64,000 nt of DNA from Leuctra nigra (taxonomy: Eukaryota; Arthropoda; Insecta; Plecoptera; Leuctridae), in contig OW203763.1 of the NCBI GenBank assembly GCA_934045905.1, positions 15,816,948 to 15,880,947 of the forward strand, read 5' to 3'. Under the pieces are notes generated by a model. It was not told where the DNA came from. It did not search any database and was given only the letters and a program-made list of their open reading frames with translations. How positions within the stretch are numbered: the stretch's first letter is position 1; each line of letters opens with the position of its first letter. Shown piece after piece: positions 1-11,400 of this stretch. The position numbers were made by a program, and so were the translations under genes.

Positions 1-284
1 TATGCAATATTATATTACTAATAATTATTATCGTAATCGTAATCGCAATCGTAATACGGGTAAGTAGGCGTAGGGCCTACCAGATTTGTTAGACAATTTC
101 ACACATATTTTATAATTAGTAGATCAAACTGTATTCAAACTCGATCAAATACACAATGAAAAATGAAGGTGGAATGCATGAAGTATTAGAAGACTTATTT
201 AATTTTTCAAACTACCTGAAGAAGTCCTGTGAAACAGGACGAAATATTGTAGGTACAATCTAATAATAAATAAATGCACGTAGA

Positions 285-690
285 AGCAGACGCGTAGGAA
301 CTACTTTTATCATGGGGGGGGGGGGGGATTGCGACATCCGGAAGGGGGGTCTGGGGGGCGAAACCCCCAGCTTTAGCCCTGCAGGCGTTTTTTAGAATTT
401 AAACCAGCTAAAAGTGATTCTGGGGCTTTAAAATGCACGTACTGAAGCAAAAAAAAATCCAATTGTTGCCCCGCAGGGCATTTTTTAGAATATAAACTTT
501 TTAAAATTGCTCAAATTACAACAAACAAGACCCATTTTTTGCCCCGCAGGGCTTTTTGGGGGGGAATTTAAACAATTTTTAAGTGATTCTTGGCCTCTAA
601 ACTTAATTTTTTATGGTGAATGGGGGGTCAGTCTGCTCGAGTGCGGGGGGGGGGATAATCCCCCCCCCCTTCCTACGTGCCTGCGTAGAT
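285..690 (+). repeat. G-rich interspersed repeat, left member of an inverted pair
   Basis: From CAGACGCGTAGGAACTA through GCGACATCCGGAAGGGGGGT and GGGGCGAAACCCCC, repeated GCCCCGCAGGGC-type motifs in TTTAAAATTG context, to GGTGAATGGGGGGTCAG. The same string occurs inverted at 3.9-4.26 kb. Internally it is made of about 130-bp degenerate direct repeats around GCCCCGCAGGGCATTTTTTA. Confidence 0.7.
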
Positions 691-810
691 GTTCAAGAAT
701 TGTCATATTTTATAAGTATTAGAAACTCTCAAATCCCTGGACCGCCATCTTGCTTGCTTCTGCAATACAATCCAAGGTCATGTCAAAGCAAGCGTCCTCC
801 TAGGTAGGTA

Positions 811-1021
811 CACTTGGCCAAACAAAACTTGAACGTTCAATAAATCTGATAGGCTGATAAATGTAAGATCGCACCATCAGAAGTCAGTCTAATCGATCTC
901 ATTGCCTCACTCTAGTAGGTGACCACACATTTCAATGATAATAACAAGCTTTGATTGGTTATGGGACATGACCAGCAGTCATTCAAATTTGGTCAACGTT
1001 CAAGTTTTGTTTGGCCGAGTG
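811..1021 (+). mobile_element. TA-flanked MITE (family 1), copy 1
   Basis: Ends CACTTGGCCAAACAAAACTT and its inverse ending GGCCGAGTG, bordered by TA on each side; 211 bp. The same sequence occurs at 12.2, 57.6, 58.7 and 63.0 kb. TA flanks and CACT ends suggest Tc1/mariner mobilisation. Confidence 0.85.
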
Positions 1022-2191
1022 TACCTACCTTGTTCTCACTATGCTATTTAATCTCCATTAACTTAATCTCTGTTAAAGATAATCGAGTTCCTGAAACTCT
1101 GCTATGTCTAAACGTCATCAAAGTTAACAAGGTAACATGCATTCACCTTGTGACTTAATGGAGATCAAATAGGAACAGAGATCAACTTTTGTACCTACCT
1201 AGTATGAACAGGTTATTAGCCGCGGAGGGAGCAAATATGTTTACGATAATTCCTAATGTTATTTTGGTTGCAAACGTCTAAAAATGTGTAAAACTGTTCA
1301 TAGTTACCTGTAGTCTATGCAAATAGTTACGTTCACACTTTATTTAGAATTAAACACTGCTTTATTATGCGAATATCCTGCGTAAAAGATACGGTGGCAC
1401 TGAAATAAGATGGCGACTGTTCTCTTCTAAACTTTTGTACCCAGCCTTCTTTATGCTGAAAATTAAGATCGGGAACGTTCCAAATTTCCTAGAAGGAACA
1501 GAGAGAATCGAGACGGCGGTGCAAAACTTTTCATTGTTGCGTATCTCATTCTCTACCCCTTCCACGGTCCACCAACCACCAGGTGCGTTCAGAAACTCAC
1601 CAAGAAAACTCAGTGCGATCAGAAAGTAATTGTAAATATACTTTTTCTTTAATTAAATCAACCATTATAAATAGAAACTACTTAAAAAAGCAACTCCGAC
1701 TTAATATTTGTAATTATTAAAATAAAATAAATCACTCCCTATACAGACAGTGAGCTACAAGGTTTATTTGATTTTGATGTATGAGGGGGTGGGGGAAGGG
1801 GAAAACGCTCGGTGTTGGTCTTGGTGTTGATGCGCGAGCACCCGAACGCGCATATCTCGAACCAAAATGTTGTCACGTACAATAAGTTTCAAGTTAATAA
1901 CATCCAATATCCATATTGAATTGAAATATGATACAGTCAATCAACATAAAAGTACCTGCTTTTCATTGAAACTGAGATTATCCATCTTTACACTCTGGAT
2001 AAAGAAAATCAGATCCAAGTTGCTTTGAGTTTGAAATAATTCCCATTCATTTTGATACTATCACAATTCTGTCAATATATTACAAACAGATAAAAATGTC
2101 AATATGTGTAAACTTTCTTGACCGATTGGGCTGAAAATTTGTAAAATAAGAGTAAATGGTAGTTCATCACTGTTAAAAAGGAACGGAAAAA

Positions 2192-2590
2192 TATGTGTCC
2201 ACTTTATAAGTTTTTTCCGTGTACCTATGTTACTTGGCCAGCCATTTACCTGGGCCAACCGAAAACAGTGCCACGCGCTCTGAATTTTCCAAGAATGTAC
2301 CTTTTTCTCACAGAACACTAGACAAGATTTTTCCTTGAATGTTACTGGCTATTTAGTTTCCAGGTACATTCCCGGAATAACAACAACCGGTGACATAGTA
2401 TTGGATTTTTTTTTAATGCAAATATACCGTTAATTCTACAATCATAAAGGGGAAAATATGTGTCCACTTTATAAGTTTTTTCCGTGTATGTTACTTGGCT
2501 TGCCATTTACAGGTACTGACTGTACCTGTGCCAACCGAGAACAGTGCCATACGCTCTGAATTTTCCAAGAATGTACGTTTTTCCCTACAA
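2192..2590 (+). repeat. Direct duplication of ~120 bp
   Basis: GTGTCCACTTTATAAGTTTT at about 2,195 and 2,460 begins two ~120-bp direct copies ending CTCTGAATTTTCCAAGAATG. The second has an extra insertion carrying GGTACTGACTGTACC. Upstream, 2,085-2,170 resembles the foldback arm near 51.2 kb (GATTGGGCTGAAAATTTG). Confidence 0.65.
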
Positions 2591-2595
2591 GATTG

Positions 2596-2668
2596 TCATG
2601 GTAAAGCGTCTGCCTCCTACTGCTTGCTTGTCGCTGACGCTGTTCCGAGTTCGATTCCACGTCCTGAC
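2596..2668 (+). mobile_element. tRNA-like SINE head remnant
   Basis: ATGGTAAAGCGTCTGCCTCC (A-box region), an extended middle, then CCGAGTTCGATTCCACGTCC (T-arm/B-box). It does not fold as a complete tRNA, so a tRNA-derived SINE fragment is the better reading. Confidence 0.5.
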
Positions 2669-3144
2669 ATAACTAATCGAATTGCGTTTAATTTCAGAAT
2701 CAATTATCAAATCAACATTGTAATAATAACTGGAAATATGTCATCAGAATTTATTTACGATAAAAATCACTTAGTTATCACTAATTTTAGTTACAACCAC
2801 AAAATATCCATTCCATGGTGTGGATGAAAACAGGTACATTCTTGTATTTTGCTAGTAAACGGTGCAATGAATATTATTACCAATTATTATTTGATTAATA
2901 TGGGACATCATTTTTAACAAACCCGGGAAAGAATGTAATATAAACATATAATTTTAAGAAATATAATAGCTCATGTACCCTGAAAATCTCTTATGGGTTG
3001 CTTGAAAACAGATACATTCTTGGTTTTTACCAGTGAATAACGCCAATACTTTTACTGTTGTGTTTAGAGTTTATCCAATATGGTTCTGGAGATTCAATTT
3101 CGGGGTCCATTCTTGGAAAAACACGTCGATTTTTTTTTACAGTG

Positions 3145-3632
3145 AGCTATGTAAAGAGATTTGACCTACACTTCCCTCGCCCCACCACTGGGAAGAGCGT
3201 CATCTTCCAGATTTTCGCGGTCTGAAAATGGCCAATAAAAAACGTCTGAAATCGGGAGGATAAGAACCGCAGCGGTCCTGAAACGCTGTGGTGGTGGGAA
3301 CTGAGAGAACTATTCGTTACGTATATAATCTAAATATGTAAATATTTATATAAAATAAATGTATACGGAAATATTTATAAATAAATATATAATTGCATAT
3401 ATAAATGTATTTTATTTACTTTTTACGTATTTAATGCGTTTACTAGACGAATCATGACGATAATGTATTGACTGAGCCATCGACTGTTTATTTACTTCCA
3501 TTGTCACGTGGAAAATAGCGCTGGGGAGTCTACCATCTCTGGACTTTTTTGTGCTTCAAGGTTTAGCATTGGCAGCATTGTAAGATGACTCTCTTCCCAG
3601 TAGGGAAGTGTAGGTCAAGTTTCTTTATAGCT
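3145..3632. mobile_element. Foldback element, ~490 bp
   Basis: Left arm AGCTATGTAAAGAGATTTGA then CCTACACTTCCCTCG and CCACTGGGAAGAG; right arm CTCTTCCCAGTAGGGAAGTG then TAGGTCAAGTTTCTTTATAG. The arms are about 60 bp and imperfect, with no clear target duplication. It directly abuts the foldback-family fragment at 3,636. Confidence 0.6.
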
Positions 3633-3635
3633 ATG

Positions 3636-3898
3636 CTAAATTTGAAGTTGATCGGACCATTTTGATTTTCGACCAATCAGAAGATTTTTTTAAAAAACTA
3701 GAATATTAGTAACCAATCACTAGGGTAGCGCCCAAAATCAATCCCAGACTAAATTAGAATGGGTCATGTGTGCAACATTTCAGCACGATCAAAAAAACAA
3801 TGTGACCCACAGCGTCGGTAAAAACAAAAAAGACAAACAAAAAACAGAGAAAGTGTCCAAAAGAGCCGAATGGAGACGCTCGCTCAACTAGATACTGG
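3636..3898 (-). mobile_element. Partial copy of the large foldback family
   Basis: Contains GACCAATCAGAAGA, GGGTCATGTGTGCAACATTT and ends AAGAGCCGAATGGAGACGCT then CGCTC, matching one arm of the element at 49.8-51.6 kb in reverse. The second arm is not evident, so it appears truncated. Confidence 0.5.
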
Positions 3899-3904
3899 AT
3901 ATTT

Positions 3905-4262
3905 CCCACTCGAGCATGCTGATCCCCCATTCACCATACTAAATTAAGTTTCGGGTCCAAAAATCACTTAAAAATTGTTTAACATCTAAAAAAATCGCCC
4001 TGCGGGGCAAAAATAGGGAGATATTTGTTGTAATTTGTGCAGTTTAGCATCCCAGAATCGATTTTAAAATGTTTATATTCGAAAAATGCCGTGTGGGGCA
4101 ACAATTGGAGTTTTTACTTCAGTTTTTGCATTTTAGAGCCCCAGATTCACTTTTAAAAGGGTTAAATTCTAAAATACGCCCTGGGGGATAATACTAGGGG
4201 TTTCGCCCCCCAGACCTCCCCTCCGGATGTCGCAGCCATGATGAAAGTATAGTTCCTATGCG
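3905..4262 (-). repeat. G-rich interspersed repeat, right member of an inverted pair
   Basis: Inverse of the repeat at 285-690, from CTGATCCCCCATTCACCATA to CCTCCGGATGTCGCAGCCAT and TAGTTCCTATGCGCCTG. Either two independent insertions or long terminal inverted repeats of one ~4-kb element; no matching target duplication was found. Confidence 0.68.
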
Positions 4263-4285
4263 CCTGATAACGATTATTAGGTACT

Positions 4286-4376
4286 ATAGTGATGATGATT
4301 GAATGATGATGAATGGTGGTGGAGATGATGGTGATGATGATGATGATTATGATGATAGTGGTGGTGATAATAAACG
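4286..4376 (+). repeat. (GATGAT)-rich microsatellite
   Basis: Degenerate GATGATGATG/GGTGGTGGAGATGAT tract. Confidence 0.8.
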
Positions 4377-4529
4377 CATAGCAATGATGCTGGATAGTAG
4401 GTGGTCAAGCCTAAACAATGGGCATCGTCTCAGTATTTAAATACCCTTTCGAAAAAATACTACAATCAACTTTAGCCAAAATAAATATTGATGAAAATCG
4501 TACACGGGTCTACTGAATGACAATACCGT

Positions 4530-4722
4530 TTCGTTGATATCAGAAGTGATGAACGCAGAGATGCTTCCACTGAGATTCCATGCAATGTGGTCCGATGTTT
4601 TGGATCTGTCCAGCCGGCGATGCCTTCTCGTTCTGACCGGTGTGAAGTCTACGATGACTCTGACAGGACTGCACACCCTTTCAGTCAGCAAGCTGCGTGA
4701 TTGTGATTCAAACATACGTCGA
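4530..4722 (+). pseudogene. Possible insect odorant-receptor-like fragment
   Basis: One open frame reads ISEVMNAEMLPLRFHAMWSD, then RRCLLVLTGVKSTMTLTG and LHTLSVSKLRD. The spacing Trp - RR.LL.L - LT.G - LSV resembles the C-terminal region of insect odorant receptors, but the diagnostic tyrosines and the final TYS segment are absent. An acceptor-like GATATCAG precedes it; no clear neighbouring exons were found. It could be a gene relic or chance. Confidence 0.25.
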
Positions 4723-4749
4723 GTAGGTAGAGTGCTAGCATTGTGCTAG

Positions 4750-5890
4750 TTGCAACACTTATTATAGCTGGACGGGAACTGGAAAGTTTCATTTGGGTAA
4801 AATAATAACATATCTGTATGGTATGGAAGCAATAATGTTAACAAACTAAGCGCGTCCCCAGGAGGAAAATGTCCCTTATAGGATTTTCACAAAGACGTAA
4901 AAAATAAGGGAAATCCATGAAGAAAAGTAAATAGGATTTTGTTCACTCTTTTTCAGGAATTGAGTATATTTGCTCTAAGAAAAGAAGCAAAAATTTGATA
5001 ATTGATCACGTCCAAAACGCACCAAAATGTTTCGAATGTAACATTATTATTTTAAAATGTTGGGGCCCCTATATTTTAAAATCTAGATTGTGGATTTTGA
5101 AGTTTTAAATGGTTGAGGATAATTTGGATTTGGATAAAATGCCAATAATGAGCTCTCTGACGGCAAAGTATTGAACTAGTAGTGCATGCGCAGAACTCAT
5201 GCGTAGTAAGCGCCCGGGAAATTCGAATTCATGCAGATATTTAGAAAAATATCCGTGATAGCCTTAAATAGTATTTATTAAATTAAATTTATAGTTTAAT
5301 TGACATTGTCACTTAAAAATTATTGCGAAACATTACGATATTATTCAAGAACAAAGCATTTTCACACGTCAAATAAACCCGCGCTTTTGAACCAACGTTT
5401 GAACAGCTGCTCTATAGAAGGCGGTGCACTTCACTGACACTCGCTTGACACTTTCAAGTTTCAACTTTGATTGACACTGACATTACAGCTAGAAAGAGCG
5501 GGGTAACTTACTTGTTAGTACCTAGGTAGGTATGTTCCATTAGAAGTCAATCAGTTCGACGAAAGCTTTATTCAAATCTACGTTAACACTAATAGCCACG
5601 AAGAAAACGTGAGTAGGAACACTTGCATAAACTTATTACGAGAAAGTGAATGGATAAACTGTACGAAAATCAACTTGTACCTAGCAATTTCTAGATAGGC
5701 ATGGCTCCTTGGGCATGGTTTAGGCTAGGCTACGCGGTATAGTTACGTTTCGTTGCTGGTTTACACTACGTCTAAGGATTCAGAGTAAGATTGACTCTCC
5801 TTTAGAACGTTTTGAGCTGCATTAATATTATTTGCATTCATTTTCTATGTGTCAGAAAGTTTAGACAGAACACTAATGAAGCAATTTTCT
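4750..5890. other. Unannotated stretch, no gene seen
   Basis: AT-rich DNA with scattered stops. I see no conserved domain, long repeat or element end. Confidence 0.5.
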
Positions 5891-6021
5891 TGTGCTTGTC
5901 ATACTTTTGCAGAGAATGAGGAACCTTCCGGATGTATGCATTCACTCTGGAAGTGGATTGCAAGGGAATCACGATGGGAATATGCAGATTGGAAACCAGG
6001 CTACTGCTGAGCAAGCTGAGG

Positions 6022-6130
6022 GTGACAGCGAGCAGACCAGCGACAGCCAGCAGACCAGTGGCAGCCAGCAGACCAGTGGCAGCCAGCAGACCAGTGACAG
6101 CCAGCAGACCAAAAACAGCCAGGAGCAGAA
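6022..6130 (+). repeat. 18-bp x 6 imperfect tandem repeat, possibly coding
   Basis: Units close to GGCAGCCAGCAGACCAGT. In one plus frame they give QQTSGS repeats within an 83-residue stretch (RMRNLPDVCIHSGSGLQGNH onward, about 5,914-6,161) that follows an acceptor-like TACTTTTGCAG|AG. Other frames are also open through the repeat. It may be a terminal exon of an unknown gene or non-coding; there is no support beyond the open frame. Confidence 0.5.
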
Positions 6131-6239
6131 CACCACCATGGATTCTAATGCAGACCGATGAGGTCTTGCCAGCAGCAGAGATTGTCATGATGGCTGAAGA
6201 CATCAGGTGCTTCTAGCATGCAGTTCTAGAAGACTGGAT

Positions 6240-8130
6240 AATTTATGTTGAAAATGGAGTAAGTTATATTTTGATTATAATTCAAAACCAGTTATTAAAG
6301 CAAACAATCGTTATAATCTAATCTGTACATTTCAAAATCCTTATTAACTTGCTTAATAAATTAAAGTAAAGATAAATTGTTATAGAATTTCACATCAAAT
6401 TTATTATTTCGATCCAGATACATGTCCATTCCAACCAAAAGTTTACCCTATAGATAAAAAGAATGTTGTATATGTATTTCTTGCATGAAGTTAAGTGCTA
6501 TTTACAATTAAATTTGATTTAATTTAGTTTGGTCAAACTGTAATTTAAATATCAATATAGAACTTTTCAAAAGTTCCTTGCATGCTAAGATTGCCAATGG
6601 ATAACAGAATTTATAAAATATGGATGTTCAAATGAAATTCGGTTACAATTTTATGAACTTGTGCCCTTTCTCAATCATACTGCCCTTGTACAACTGTACT
6701 GAGATTATGATAGTTGCAATATTTTTCAAAGATGCATGGGAACATTTCTATGAATTGATGAAATGTTTGTACAGAAAACAAATAGGTAAGGTACCACACA
6801 CCATACAATGCTTATCACATCAAGTTAGTGTGCTTCATGAGCAGAATTTCAATGCATGAGAGAAGAAATTACTTATATTACCTACATGAAAAGTAGTTAT
6901 TCATGATCATGAACATAATTTATGAATACTACTTATATTGAACATGTGGTAATTATATTTAAATGGTCCAACTTAAAAAAGTATATTTGAATCCAGCTCA
7001 AATTTCCATTAGTAGTAAACTTGGAATGAATAATTAGCACGAATTGTTACATTAAGCTGAGGTCCTAACTGGACTAATATTACAATAATGGCAATAATGA
7101 AAGCACAAAACCACAGTAAGTACTAGCTGTTTTTTACACTAAGGTACCAGTAGGTTTGCCCTTGTGCAATGTATACCTACCTACCTAACTAAACCCTTGC
7201 CATACTTTCACAAATAATTGTTCCAAGGCACTTAGATTGGCAGATTGGCATTGTAATATTTAAACAGAGTAGTTTGTGACATTAACAAAAACACATTTAT
7301 AGTTACAATAATCCTTTCAGAATCCAATAGGTATATTAGTTTCCTTTTACTATAATATCGGCCAATGTTCTTAAGCTCACTGGAGGATACAACCTTCTTT
7401 GTATTTGTCAGATTTCATAGCATGGTAGTATTGACTAAGGCTAGATGTAAGAACGTCAATGGTCAAAGTTGTGTAGTCTGGAAATATTGTGATGACTGAT
7501 AATGTTTGCAGAAGAGGATTAAGAGACGCAGTATGAAAAAAGAAGACAACACAACACGAGAGAGTACTATATTCAATAAATAGGGAAATGCCATGGCCAA
7601 AATGTACTTGATTCTTTTGTGTTTCTTAATTGAATTGTTAAGATAAATCTGTGTGTACGTAAAACAATAAAGAATTTAATAATCTAATAGAATGACAACA
7701 AGATAATATGTCTATAAATAGTGCATTGATAATATAAAAAGTATCCATAAATAATTCAAATTTGATCAAAGATAATTTGGAATAGACGTTGCATTTAATG
7801 CATATTGTATACGAGTATAATTATGTATTCCTAATCTCTTGTTTATAATATTCAACCAATCATATTCAATATTTTCATATATTCGAGTTAGTCTTGATGT
7901 GATACAGTAATGACTTATTTCTAAACCAGCACTAGCTTACACCCATTTTTCAATACGTTTACCTACATACATTCATCATTTTGCAAGGATGTTTTGTTTA
8001 GATAAAGATAATTATCAATTTGGAAATTCTTTAAAAGTATGAGCTCTAAATTATAATTCATTGTTTTATAGCATGGTAAGTATTTTTGTAACATTTTGTA
8101 ATGTTACAAAAAACATTTAGTATTATTGAT
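6240..8130. other. Intergenic stretch 3' of the pickpocket gene
   Basis: AT-rich; short ORFs only. No recognisable motif or repeat boundary. Confidence 0.5.
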
Positions 8131-8138
8131 AATATTAG

Positions 8139-8144
8139 TTTATT
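8139..8144 (-). promoter_or_regulatory. Candidate polyadenylation signal of the pickpocket gene
   Basis: AATAAA on the minus strand about 100 bp after the stop codon. In DNA this AT-rich the hexamer is common, so only its position supports it. Confidence 0.35.
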
Positions 8145-8243
8145 TCTTATTCAAAATTGGACAGGACAGGAAATTATGTCTCACATTCCAAATTAGAAAA
8201 ATCATGATTTCAATTTAGCAGCTCATTTCTCTTCTAACATTTC

Positions 8244-8491
8244 CTACAACCAACCATTGTCCCGCACACCTTCACATACGACTCCTGCGATGACGACTTC
8301 TCTCTTGATGCTGATCTGCTTGGGAGGTGGGCTGAGAGTTGGGTGGAGAGCTGGGAGGTTGGCTGGGAGGTTGGCTGCTTGCTTGGTCCTGAAGCGAGCA
8401 CGACAGAGGCGCAGAGTTGCGAAGTAGCCGATCTCACAGAGACTCAGCATACTGAAGCCGAGGAAGAGGCCCAGCAGACCTCCAGAGTAAG
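8244..8491 (-). CDS. Pickpocket channel exon 11 (TM2, selectivity filter, C-tail)
   Basis: The acceptor TTATCAG|CT completes Ala480. The exon reads YSGGLLGLFLGFSMLSLCEI, the TM2/pore helix with GFS at the selectivity-filter position. The tail is basic then Pro-rich (NLPANLPALHP, SPPPKQ) and ends DNGWL with TAG. An AATAAA on the minus strand at 8144-8139, about 100 bp downstream, is a plausible polyadenylation signal. Confidence 0.93.
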
Positions 8492-11400
8492 CTGATAACA
8501 TGGCAAGGCATAAGGGACTCTCCACTCCAGTCTCCATTCATACAAACTTTCCATTCACTGGGTCATATACGGTGGCTCAACCGATCAAATTCCCAAAAAT
8601 TTATATTTTTTAAAATTACTGTTATGTATTACTCTTTTCCAACCTATCAGCCTATATTTAAGTTTAAATGACTAACTATGTCATGTAACTTGCATCTCTC
8701 ATTGCATAAGGTTACATTTATTGTCTTGGGAGAATTAACAAAACTTTACACTGCAGGAGGTATAGGAAAATATTTTCGTTTTTGGTTTCTTTTCTAACTT
8801 TGAAAATAGCACACGTTGGCATTGTACAATGTTTTTCCTTATGTCCATCTGTCTACCAGAAAATAAATTTATTGTTCTAATCTTGGAATACAAAAATAAA
8901 TCTTCATTATTATTCTAATAGTGAGCGTGACACGATTTAACTTGGTTTCCATTAGATAACATGGGGAGACAAAATGATCTTTAAATACATCTACATACGA
9001 GAAGTGTTTAACTCTTCTATAGGGATTGTGTATGGCAAGATTATCAATAAGTAGATACAAAGTTATGAAGATCTGAGACAATGCCCCGATCGGTCGACCA
9101 ACCTTAACTGATTATTTGTCAAAATTGCATGTAGAAGAAAATAGTTAAACATTCTGGTGTACCTGACTTTTGATAGCTTAGTTTCAGAAATGAAATATAA
9201 AAATCAGCAAAACATCAAATAAATGAAATTAATGAAATCAAAAGAAAAAACCATCCAAGTTTCTAACAAGTCAAGAGTGCTTTTGACTCACCTATGAATT
9301 CAATAATACCGACTAGCTCACTCCTTTGGCTCGCTATGAATTGATCAGCTTTGAAGTAGATCACCACCTTAGACACACTCGTCCTGTATAGGAGAAGGAT
9401 AAGAGAATCAGGACGTTTTAGATGTTCAATTGAAATACACAGCAAAACTAATTGGTAAGTGGATTTGTTGTTATATTTGGTAGAATAAGAGGCGTTTTAT
9501 CAAAGATGCGGCCAGCATAATGCAGTGGCATAATCTTTTCTTCAATTTTCAATCTTGTAGAAATCTTTTCAATACACTTTTAAGAATTATTTCGAAGTTG
9601 TACACAGGTAAGATGAAAACTGGTACAATGTGTTTTCGTGGACCATCATCCATGAATATCCTTTTAATCTTACAATTTAATTTGGCAGATAAGGTTCTTA
9701 AAAAGTTTTTTTCTATTTGAATATCCATTTAACAAAATAATAAAGCGATAAGTTAACGTATTTTCGCATTTCCCATTCACTGGTATTTGATATTACACTT
9801 TAGAGACTAAAACGTAAGTGTTAATAAATACAAGTGTCTGTACTCACGTATCGCTGACATAAAACAAGTCATTTGTTTTGATGAAGTCCATATCAACTGT
9901 GCCACCACTACCAGATGTCTCGACGTCATATGTGAGATCAAAGCATGATGGCAGACATTGACAGGTCGAGAGCACCACGCGGGACTCGTCTATATCTTCT
10001 TTATCATTGTCCACAAGTATCTGCTCCATCAGTTTTACTGCAAGCAACACGATCATGTCATACCATGTCATAGCAATCATCCCACTCTACATCATGAGAC
10101 AATCATCATGAGATGAGAAAGGTGAGAGATGTCAAGCTCATCTGTTGACAGTATGATTGAAAATGAAGTATCACATGATTGTGTATCACTCACTTCTTGC
10201 TTCATCCACACAGGCTGTTATTCCTGGTCCACAAATTGCCATATCTTCAGATCCTAAAAATTAGCAAAAGAGCAAACGTAATAATTTTTAAAATATAATT
10301 TAATGTGTGCTAATTTTAAGAAAGGCTATAATAGAAAACTCTCAAGTCAAGCAGGCGTGGGGTGGACCTCTCTGTTTTCCTCAGTTAGTTTTAAGATTTA
10401 CAAATTAAAACAGGTCAGCTCACACAATAATACCTTACCTTAGACTAACTCATAATACCCTAAATAACCTATAATGTCTCAAGAATGTCAAAATCAAATT
10501 GTACGAATTTCGCAATATGGTGTCAATAATATATAATTTGAAAAATGGAATAATACTCACTTGGCATGTGGAATGCAACACATCCACATGTTTTCAGTGT
10601 GAAGAGAGTAAGACATTCGAAGTTGCACTTATCTTGTGAATATTCTCGATAGAATCGGAGCTTGCGCTGATCTGGGAAGAAACACTTCCGTCTAATTGGA
10701 AGAGTATTGACATTAATAACATGTACAGTCTTATTTCACATCATGAGATTATTTTGCGTCTATGAAATAGATTTCTTGATGGTGATCGTGATAGGTTAAA
10801 AGAATCGTCAGAAAGATTCAGTCCAACTAATAGTTGGAAATCATCATATTCAGTACAATGAAATGTTACCTCTCTGGTGCGTAATTCTTGAGGTTGTCAT
10901 TAGTTGTGATCATGTTTGGGGAAACTGCGAGGGTAAGAACTGTGTTGACAGGAACATCCAGGTATTGTTTCGCGGCATCTGCCAGCTCACCAGGGTTATG
11001 GAGCATTATCTACAACATACCAACCATGATCCTCCTTAGATAGTTCCCTGAGGATCTCGTTCTACGTTCTTGCCCAACATACAGACAATGAACGAAAACA
11101 GGAAATGCACTTTACAAACTACTTGTTTTTTATATTTTTAATAAATACAACTGGTTATGATTATTGATTAGTGATTACAACTCATAGATTTGTCGAAAAT
11201 AACGTATGTCGAGAAGGTTGGCGTCTGGAGCAGGTCTGTCCAAAACCAGTACTCTCGCAAGGATTTAATATTTAATGCCAGTACCTGTGTACTTCCACAT
11301 CAACAATGTCAGGCTGGAGCCAAGTCTTACCTTAAAGCCTGGTATTTGTTTGCTGGGAACCTCTTCAGCCCGAGATTTCAGATAGAATGTCAATCCGAAT

